This document shows, one piece after another, positions 7,328 through 12,940 of a stretch of 19,577 nt of DNA. Positions within the stretch are counted from its first letter, which is position 1; every line of letters begins with the position of its first letter. Made by a program: the position numbers and the translations under genes. This DNA is from an uncultured Eubacteriales bacterium (lineage in GTDB: Bacteria > Bacillota > Clostridia > Oscillospirales > Acutalibacteraceae), in assembly GCA_934454845.1 (NCBI GenBank), contig CAKSGV010000025.1, positions 1-19,577 on the forward strand. The letters run 5' to 3'. Under the pieces are notes generated by a model that had not been told where the DNA came from, made no database searches, and was given only the letters and a program-made list of their open reading frames with translations.

Positions 7328-8345
7328 GATCTCACTTGAAAATATGAGCGGTCTTTTTGCCGAAATTGCAAAAGAGAATACGCTTTATCTTCCCGTTGAC
7401 TCCGAAAAAGGAGCAAAATTTGAAATTTGGTCGGAAGATAAAATAATATCTGACGCTTTAAACACCGTTCGCAGCGCAAAGGATTTCTTCTTCCCCCAGA
7501 CTGAAAATCTTATGGATTTTAAAATCGAGGGAAAAAATATCGATATTATCGATACGAGAAACGAATGCGAAGATTTTGTCGTATTCGGAGTAAGAGCCTG
7601 CGATGCAAAAAGCTTTGAAGTGTTAGATAAGGTCTTTCTTTCGGATCCTGTGGACAGCTATTATAAAAACCGCCGAGATCACGGAATTATAGTAACTCTT
7701 GCCTGCACTAAGCCTGCGGAAACCTGTTTCTGCACAGCTTTCGGTATCGATCCGGCAAATCCCGGTGCTGATATAGAGTGCTATAAAACAGAAGACGGAT
7801 TTTATTATGAAATAAAGACCGAAAAGGGCAAAAAGCTTGAAAAAGCTTTTGAAAATGTTTCTTCTTCCGCCGATGATTCGGCAGTAAGCGCTCAAAAGCA
7901 GCTTATAAGCGAAAGAATGAAGAAACTTCCTCTAAACGGTCTTAAAACCGACTCTTTCGGAGCAGGTAAAACCAAAGAATTTTTCGATGCTCCCGAGTGG
8001 AAAGAGCTTTCGCAATCCTGCTTAGGCTGCGGAACCTGCACATTTGTTTGCCCGACCTGTCAGTGCTATGATATCAAGGATTTTAATACCGGTCACGGTG
8101 TTAAGCGTTTCCGTTGCTGGGATTCCTGTATGTATTCCGAATTCACTAAGATGTCGGCAGGTCAGCCGAGGCTTACACAGCTTGAAAGATTCCGCCAGAG
8201 ATTTATGCACAAGCTTGTATATTTCCCGACAAGGTATGACGGTATGTTTTCTTGTGTCGGCTGCGGAAGATGTCTTGCAAAATGTCCTATTCAGATGAAT
8301 ATAGTAAAAGTTATGAAAAAATTGGGAGGTAATAATAATGGTTGA
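7320..8345 (+). CDS. FlxB/HydB-like 4Fe-4S dicluster protein
   Basis: This 341-residue soluble protein has the architecture of sulfhydrogenase HydB, anaerobic sulfite reductase subunit A and Flx iron-sulfur subunits. The N-terminal domain carries a VRACDAKSF motif (91-99) and CFC at 136-138. The C-terminal domain has two [4Fe-4S] motifs, Cys234/237/240/244 and Cys312/315/318/322. It likely accepts electrons from the FAD protein encoded next; in HydBG-type enzymes these two subunits are partners. A GTG at 7311 is also in frame, but AAGAGGTG at 7306-7313 sits at the right distance for the ATG at 7320. It overlaps the preceding gene by 8 bases and flxA by 8. Its motif layout parallels the preceding gene, suggesting they are diverged relatives. 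Confidence 0.83.
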   Translation: MRKISLENMSGLFAEIAKENTLYLPVDSEKGAKFEIWSEDKIISDALNTVRSAKDFFFPQTENLMDFKIEGKNIDIIDTRNECEDFVVFGVRACDAKSFEVLDKVFLSDPVDSYYKNRRDHGIIVTLACTKPAETCFCTAFGIDPANPGADIECYKTEDGFYYEIKTEKGKKLEKAFENVSSSADDSAVSAQKQLISERMKKLPLNGLKTDSFGAGKTKEFFDAPEWKELSQSCLGCGTCTFVCPTCQCYDIKDFNTGHGVKRFRCWDSCMYSEFTKMSAGQPRLTQLERFRQRFMHKLVYFPTRYDGMFSCVGCGRCLAKCPIQMNIVKVMKKLGGNNNG

Positions 8346-9171
8346 TTTAAAAGAACCTCTTATTCCTAAAATCGGCGTTGTGACCGATATAAGGATAGAT
8401 ACTCCCGATGTTAAAACCTTCAGAGTCGTAACTCCCGACGGCAAAAAAGCGTTCGACCATAAGCCCGGTCAGTGCGCTATGCTATCAATTCCCGGCGTAG
8501 GAGAGGCGATGTTCTCTATCACCTCTTCGCCCACAAACACCGAATTTATGGAATTTTCCATTAAAAAATGCGGCTGCGTTACAGAGTGGCTTCATTCAAT
8601 GGAAGTCGGTCAGCAAATAACCATAAGAGGACCTTACGGCAGACCTTTCCCGGTTGATACTGAGTTTGCAGGTCACGATATGCTGTTTGTAGCAGGCGGT
8701 ATCGGCCTTGCTCCTCTTCGATCGGTTATTAATTACTGCCGCCACTACCGCGACCGTTACGGTAAAATAGATATTGTATACGGTTCGCGCAGCATGCAGG
8801 ATTTAGTTGATTATAAAGAGATTATCGACGAATGGGCAAATGACGCGGGAGTAAGCGTTCACCTTACTATCGACCGCGAACAGCCCGAATGGAACGGACA
8901 TGTCGGATTTGTTCCGAATTATGTTAAAGAACTCGGATTTTCAACAGATAAGATCGCCGTTCTCTGCGGACCCCCGATTATGATCAAATTCACACTTGCC
9001 GGTCTTCAGGAGCTCGGCTTTGATAAAACTCAGGTTTATACTACTATGGAGCTTAGAATGAAATGCGGAATAGGAAAATGCGGCCGCTGCAATATCGGCG
9101 CTAAATATGTCTGCAAAGACGGTCCTGTTTTCCGCTTCGATGAGATCGATGAGCTTCCCGACGAGTATTGA
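8338..9171 (+). CDS. flxA: FlxA/HydG-like NAD(P)H:acceptor oxidoreductase (FAD, [2Fe-2S])
   Basis: This 277-residue protein of the ferredoxin-NADP reductase superfamily is close to sulfhydrogenase gamma (HydG), the dihydroorotate dehydrogenase electron-transfer subunit and FlxA. An FAD-binding motif lies at 57-63 (AMFSITS), followed by the nucleotide-binding AGGIGLAPLRS (119-129) and CGPPIM (210-215). A C-terminal [2Fe-2S] site uses Cys243/248/251/259. It would oxidise NADH or NADPH and pass electrons to the adjacent iron-sulfur subunits. This is the visible electron-entry point of the cluster and indicates a pyridine nucleotide donor, not H2. Cofactor preference cannot be settled from sequence inspection. 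It overlaps the preceding gene by 8 bases, and the next gene begins 17 bases later. Confidence 0.88.
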   Translation: MVDLKEPLIPKIGVVTDIRIDTPDVKTFRVVTPDGKKAFDHKPGQCAMLSIPGVGEAMFSITSSPTNTEFMEFSIKKCGCVTEWLHSMEVGQQITIRGPYGRPFPVDTEFAGHDMLFVAGGIGLAPLRSVINYCRHYRDRYGKIDIVYGSRSMQDLVDYKEIIDEWANDAGVSVHLTIDREQPEWNGHVGFVPNYVKELGFSTDKIAVLCGPPIMIKFTLAGLQELGFDKTQVYTTMELRMKCGIGKCGRCNIGAKYVCKDGPVFRFDEIDELPDEY

Positions 9172-9187
9172 TAAGGAGAATAAATCA

Positions 9188-9862
9188 ATGGAAAATATGG
9201 TGAATATTTATCTTTTCGGTAAAAAATACAGCGTGCCTGACGACCTTACCATTATGCGCGCTATGGAATATGCCGGTTATCAGCTTGTCCGCGGCTGCGG
9301 TTGCAGAAACGGATTTTGCGGTGCCTGCGCTACCATTTACCGCATAAAGGGTGACAGAGAATTAAAAACCTGCCTTGCCTGCCAGACTAAGGTGGAAAAC
9401 GATATGTATGTTGCTACACTTCCGTTTTTCCCGCTTGTAAAGCAGGTCTATGATATGGAAAAAATAAAACCCACCGAGCAGATAATGATGCAGCTTTATC
9501 CAGAGATATATGCTTGCGTCGGATGTAATGCCTGCACCAAAAGCTGCACGCAGGGTCTTAATGTTATGCAGTATATCGCTTATGCTCAACGCGGCGAATT
9601 TGATAAGTGCGCAGAGGAATCGTTTGACTGCGTAATGTGTGGAGTTTGCTCTTCAAGATGTCCTGCAGGAATTTCACATCCGCAGGTAGCTATGCTTGCA
9701 AGAAGATTAAACGGTAAATATCTTGCTCCGAAAACCAAGCACCTTGAAGACCGTGTTAAAGAAATTAAAGACGGCACTTTCACCGAGCTTATTGAGAGCC
9801 TGATGGGCAAGCCTATTGAAGAGCTCGAAGAGCTTTACAATAACAGAGAAATCGAAAAGTAA
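9188..9862 (+). CDS. Fumarate reductase/TfrB-like iron-sulfur subunit
   Basis: This 224-residue soluble protein has an N-terminal plant-type [2Fe-2S] domain (Cys39/44/47 and Cys62, pattern CRNGFCGAC) and two C-terminal [4Fe-4S] motifs: Cys110/113/116/120 and Cys148/151/154/158. Classical SdhB/FrdB carry one [4Fe-4S] and one [3Fe-4S] cluster. Here both motifs are full CxxCxxxCxxxC-like sets, closer to HdrC and to the N-terminal half of methanogen thiol:fumarate reductase TfrB. It most likely delivers electrons to the flavoprotein encoded 14 bases downstream. The frame is open upstream of 9188, but AAGGAG at 9173-9178 lies nine bases before the ATG at 9188, which gives the usual family start. 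No anchor subunit gene (FrdC/FrdD) is seen nearby. Confidence 0.87.
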   Translation: MENMVNIYLFGKKYSVPDDLTIMRAMEYAGYQLVRGCGCRNGFCGACATIYRIKGDRELKTCLACQTKVENDMYVATLPFFPLVKQVYDMEKIKPTEQIMMQLYPEIYACVGCNACTKSCTQGLNVMQYIAYAQRGEFDKCAEESFDCVMCGVCSSRCPAGISHPQVAMLARRLNGKYLAPKTKHLEDRVKEIKDGTFTELIESLMGKPIEELEELYNNREIEK

Positions 9863-9876
9863 GGAGGGAAGATAAG

Positions 9877-11475
9877 ATGTATTCAAAGGAATTTCAGGAA
9901 TCTTTAAAAGCTGTTGAAAAGGCCAGAGAGGCAAATATCGCCTATGAGCCTGTCAGAATGACGGCTAAGGAAAAGGATGAGCTTTTATGCGCTTATCATC
10001 CCGACTATAAAAAGAGCGAGTTTTCCGCTCTTAAGATAGGCCCTAATAAGGGAGAATCAGTTCCTCACGAGCTTTGCGAGATTTTAGAGGCAAAAAGTCG
10101 TATTAAGGCGGAGGATATTGACTTAAGTGATGTTAAGTATGATGTCGATGTTCTGATAATCGGCGGCGGCGGTGCAGGAACAAGTGCCGCTATAGAGGCT
10201 GATAAAGCCGGAGCTAAAACTATGATAGTTACAAAGCTCCGTATGGGCGACGCCAACACAATGATGGCAGAGGGCGGAATTCAGGCGGCAGATAAGCCTA
10301 ATGATTCTCCGGCTATCCATTTTGTTGACGCTTTCGGCGGCGGACACTATGCCGCTAAGCGAGAGCTTCTTGCAAAACTTGTTTGTGATGCTCCGGAGGC
10401 CATTTTGTGGCTCAACGATCTCGGTGTGGAATTCGATAAAGCGCCCGACGGCACTATGATAACCACCCACGGCGGCGGAACCTCAAGAAAAAGAATGCAC
10501 GCGGCAAAGGATTATTCCGGAGCCGAAATAATGAGAACTCTTCGCGATGAGGTTATAAATCGCGGAATCGAGGTTGTTGATTTCACTTCAGCGATAGAGC
10601 TTATTCTTGATGAAAACGGCAATGCCGCAGGCGCAGTGCTTATGAATATGGAAACCCATGAGCTTATGGTTGCCCGCGCTAAAACCGTTATTATAGCTAC
10701 AGGCGGCGCAGGAAGAATGCATTATCAGGGCTTCCCGACCTCTAACCATTACGGTGCTACTGCCGACGGTCTTGTATTAGGCTACAGAGTAGGAGCAAAG
10801 CTCCTTTATGCCGATACATTGCAGTATCACCCCACGGGAGCCGCTTTCCCGCAGCAGATATTCGGCGCTCTTGTAACCGAAAAAGTGCGCTCGCTCGGCG
10901 CTAAGCTTGTCAACCGTGACGGTAAAGTATTTATGCATCCGCTTGAAACCCGTGATGTTGCCGCGGCATCGATTATCCGCGAATGCTCCGACAGAAACGA
11001 GGGTGTGGATACAGGCAGCGGAAAAGCAGTATGGCTTGATACTCCTATGATTGAAAAGATCGGAGGAGAGGGAACTATCGAAAAGAGAATTCCCGCAATG
11101 ATGAGAATGTTTGCAAGCTATGGCATTGATATCAGAAAAGAGCCGATTTTGGTTTATCCTACTCTTCACTATCAGAATGGGGGACTCGATATTAATGTTG
11201 ACGGTATGTCCACTAATGTTGAAAACCTCTTTGTTGCAGGCGAAGCCGTAGGAGGAATTCACGGAAGAAATCGTCTTATGGGCAATTCACTGCTTGATGT
11301 AATCGTTTTCGGCAGAAACGCAGGAATAAATGCAGCTAAAAAATCAGCTGATGTTTGTGTCGGAAAACTTACTCTTGAGCATATCGAAAAATTCGACCGC
11401 GAAAGAGAAGCAGCAGGCATTAAAACTGATGTTGTATCACCGAAGCTTTTGCCTGATTACAGAAGAAAGAAATAA
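9877..11475 (+). CDS. Soluble fumarate reductase-type flavoprotein
   Basis: This 532-residue protein of the FAD-binding fumarate reductase/succinate dehydrogenase flavoprotein family probably reduces fumarate to succinate in the cytoplasm. The FAD motif is GGGGAG (96-101). All catalytic residues known from fumarate reductases appear: His318 (HPTG), Thr334-Glu335, the proton-shuttle Arg359 (TRD), His431 (HYQNGG) and Arg466 (NRLMGNS). Three oddities stand out. The residue aligned with the covalent-FAD histidine is Asn127 (ANTMMAEGG), so FAD is probably non-covalent. About 90 extra residues precede the FAD domain. Only 66 residues follow Arg466, so the C-terminal helical domain of SdhA/FrdA is missing. 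AAGGAGGG at 9861-9868 supports the start. Another unsaturated acid as substrate, or an L-aspartate oxidase-like role, is possible, but mdh and fumC in the same operon favour fumarate. Confidence 0.87.
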   Translation: MYSKEFQESLKAVEKAREANIAYEPVRMTAKEKDELLCAYHPDYKKSEFSALKIGPNKGESVPHELCEILEAKSRIKAEDIDLSDVKYDVDVLIIGGGGAGTSAAIEADKAGAKTMIVTKLRMGDANTMMAEGGIQAADKPNDSPAIHFVDAFGGGHYAAKRELLAKLVCDAPEAILWLNDLGVEFDKAPDGTMITTHGGGTSRKRMHAAKDYSGAEIMRTLRDEVINRGIEVVDFTSAIELILDENGNAAGAVLMNMETHELMVARAKTVIIATGGAGRMHYQGFPTSNHYGATADGLVLGYRVGAKLLYADTLQYHPTGAAFPQQIFGALVTEKVRSLGAKLVNRDGKVFMHPLETRDVAAASIIRECSDRNEGVDTGSGKAVWLDTPMIEKIGGEGTIEKRIPAMMRMFASYGIDIRKEPILVYPTLHYQNGGLDINVDGMSTNVENLFVAGEAVGGIHGRNRLMGNSLLDVIVFGRNAGINAAKKSADVCVGKLTLEHIEKFDREREAAGIKTDVVSPKLLPDYRRKK

Positions 11476-11498
11476 ATTTTTTAAGAGGGTAATATAAA

Positions 11499-11834
11499 AT
11501 GATAGTTGATCTGCTTGAGGCGCTCACAATCTTTTGTTTCGGTCTTTCCTGGCCGCTTTCAATAAGAAAATCGTGGGTATCGAGAACTGCTAAAGGGAAA
11601 AGTTTGTTTTTCGAAGTATTTTTGCTTGTAGGCTATGCCTGCGGAATAGCAAAGAAGATAATTGAATCGTGCGGCCTTTTAGGTGTTGAGCCGAAAAGCG
11701 GCTTTATCTTCGTGTTAAGTTTCTTTTTCTATATCCTTAATTTTATAGAGATTTCAATAGATGTCGGTCTTTATTTCAGAAACAAAAAGCTTGACGCTAT
11801 TGCCGACGCACAAAAAGAAACCGCCAAAGCTTAA
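11499..11834 (+). CDS. Small three-helix membrane protein, PQ-loop/SemiSWEET-like
   Basis: This 111-residue integral membrane protein has three hydrophobic segments: about residues 3-21, 37-56 and 69-92. A short charged tail follows. The pattern GLSWPLSIRKSWVSRTAKGKS after the first helix resembles a PQ-loop (proline followed by a basic stretch and a GxS/GKS turn), so a three-helix SemiSWEET-like fold is plausible, though the exact PQ dipeptide is absent. It contains no histidine, so it cannot be a typical heme-b anchor for fumarate reductase. AAGAGGG at 11483-11489 lies nine bases before the ATG. It begins 23 bases after the flavoprotein gene with no terminator between, so it appears co-transcribed. 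The transported substrate, if any, is unknown. Confidence 0.6.
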   Translation: MIVDLLEALTIFCFGLSWPLSIRKSWVSRTAKGKSLFFEVFLLVGYACGIAKKIIESCGLLGVEPKSGFIFVLSFFFYILNFIEISIDVGLYFRNKKLDAIADAQKETAKA

Positions 11835-11851
11835 TTTTAAGGAGAATTTTT

Positions 11852-12505
11852 ATGGCAAAAACTTATAAAAATAATCTTCTAATTTCGCTTTTAAAACTTC
11901 TCGGCGCATTTTTAATTTCTTGGTTTATAATAATCACTGTTTTTGCGGTCTGCACTTCATCGGAAGATGAAATCCCCGCTAAATATAATGCTTTGATGTG
12001 CGTGCTTTCAATTATTCTTGCTTTTGCCGAAAATATTATTATTGATTTTAATACAGCTCAGCGCTACAAAAATCTTATTAAAAAAGCGCAGGCTGATATT
12101 GAGGCTGTAAATGAAACCTCTGCATCTTTAATTGATAAGGCTGAAAGAGTTGCTGATAAATACAGAAACTCTGAAGGCGAAGTCTTTGAAAAGTTTGCTG
12201 ACGCCAGAAAAAGCGGACAGCAGGGAAGAATAAGAACAAGCAAAGACTTTAAAGCGGTAATTGAAACTTATCCCGAACTTCAGTCAAATGTTCATACCCA
12301 AAAACTGTTGAGCCAGATTGAAACTACTGAAAATGCTAAGCTTAATTTCAGAATGACTTATTCTGATTCTGTTGCAAGATACAATTCAAAAATTCATTCT
12401 TTTCCTATCGTTATGTTCAGAAAGCTTTTTAAATTTGAAGATGTTGAAATGAAATCGGGTGTTTTAAACGACGATATTGTAACCGACGAAGAACTCGGAA
12501 TATAA
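11852..12505 (+). CDS. LemA-family membrane protein
   Basis: This 217-residue protein has two N-terminal hydrophobic segments (about 9-33 and 47-64), then a long helical, probably coiled region (70-175). It ends with the recognisable LemA family pattern: YPELQSN (140-146), a heptad-like ETTENAK segment, and the RYNSKIHSFP ... LFKFED stretch (176-197). LemA proteins are membrane-anchored helical bundles of unsettled function; most have one N-terminal anchor, so a second hydrophobic segment is a variation. An AAGGAG ribosome site precedes the ATG. It starts 17 bases after the PQ-loop-like gene and ends directly before a strong terminator, so it closes the long forward operon. Confidence 0.8.
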   Translation: MAKTYKNNLLISLLKLLGAFLISWFIIITVFAVCTSSEDEIPAKYNALMCVLSIILAFAENIIIDFNTAQRYKNLIKKAQADIEAVNETSASLIDKAERVADKYRNSEGEVFEKFADARKSGQQGRIRTSKDFKAVIETYPELQSNVHTQKLLSQIETTENAKLNFRMTYSDSVARYNSKIHSFPIVMFRKLFKFEDVEMKSGVLNDDIVTDEELGI

Positions 12506-12545
12506 AAAAATCCCTGAGAACAAAAACTGTTCTCAGGGATTTTTA
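12506..12545. terminator. Strong bidirectional intrinsic terminator
   Basis: A 12-base-pair perfect stem (TCCCTGAGAACA, 12511-12522, with its complement at 12528-12539) surrounds the loop AAAAC. It is flanked by an A-run on the left (12504-12510) and a T-run on the right (12541-12544), which extend the pairing. It therefore ends both the forward operon, whose last stop codon is at 12503-12505, and the reverse cupin gene, which stops at 12548. Confidence 0.95.
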
Positions 12546-12547
12546 TT

Positions 12548-12871
12548 TTAAAATGAAACAGTTAGCTGCATTTTAAATCTTTCTTCGCCGTAAACCGAAT
12601 GGGGAATGCTTTTAGGCATTATCAGCGTTTCTCCTGTCGTTAAGATATATTCCTTCCCTCCGACAGTGAATTTCCCTTTTCCGTCAAGCACCGTTACCAT
12701 TGCGTCGCCGCCGGCGGCATGAGTGGAAATTTCTTCACCCTTATCAAATGAAAATAAAGTAATACTTACCTTTTCATTTTGTACGAGAGTTTTGCTGATA
12801 ACCTGGCCGTCTTGATAATCTACAAGATCTTTTAGTTTGAGAATTTTCTCTTTTTCAATGTTTTTATACAT
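12548..12871 (-). CDS. Small single-domain cupin protein
   Basis: This 107-residue protein has a single cupin beta-barrel. Motif 1 is GEEISTHAAGGDAMVTVLDG, carrying His51 with Asp56 in the usual acidic metal-ligand position. Motif 2 is around GETLIMPKSIPHS with His91. The second histidine of the classical HxH pair is absent, so metal binding is uncertain. No specific substrate can be named; such stand-alone cupins are often metabolite-binding or housekeeping proteins. It is transcribed opposite to the long operon and shares its terminator. It appears to have its own promoter inside the 3' end of malQ, and GGAG lies nine bases before its ATG. Confidence 0.85.
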   Translation of the reverse strand: MYKNIEKEKILKLKDLVDYQDGQVISKTLVQNEKVSITLFSFDKGEEISTHAAGGDAMVTVLDGKGKFTVGGKEYILTTGETLIMPKSIPHSVYGEERFKMQLTVSF

Positions 12872-12911
12872 TCAAATCATCTCCGATGATACAATAAATT
12901 TGTATATGGTC

Positions 12912-12940
12912 AGTATAGCATTATTTATTATATTTTTCAA
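12912..12940 (-). promoter_or_regulatory. Promoter of the cupin gene
   Basis: On the minus strand a TTGAAA -35 (12935-12940) and a TATACT -10 (12912-12917) are separated by exactly 17 bases. The -35 lies inside the last codons of malQ. Initiation near 12905 would give a leader of about 35 bases. That leader begins with a short perfect dyad (TACAA, five bases, TTGTA, 12890-12904) which could be an operator. Confidence 0.6.

Noticed and set aside
8022..8444. Antisense open frame (140 codons) across the FlxB-like/flxA junction
   Set aside because: It is covered by two well-supported iron-sulfur/flavin genes, and its translation shows no recognisable domain.
2722..9171. Methanogen-type heterodisulfide reductase acting on CoM-S-S-CoB
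   Set aside because: No methanogenesis gene is present, the flanking genes are bacterial, and electron input is through a FlxA-like NAD(P)H reductase; a different acceptor is more likely.
10777..11262. Long antisense open frame (161 codons) inside the flavoprotein gene
   Set aside because: It lies wholly within a clearly conserved gene, shows no family motifs, and reflects codon bias of the opposite strand.
11499..11834. Small membrane protein as a fumarate reductase heme anchor (FrdC/SdhC)
   Set aside because: It has no histidine at all and no anchor-family motif, so heme-b ligation is not possible in the usual way.
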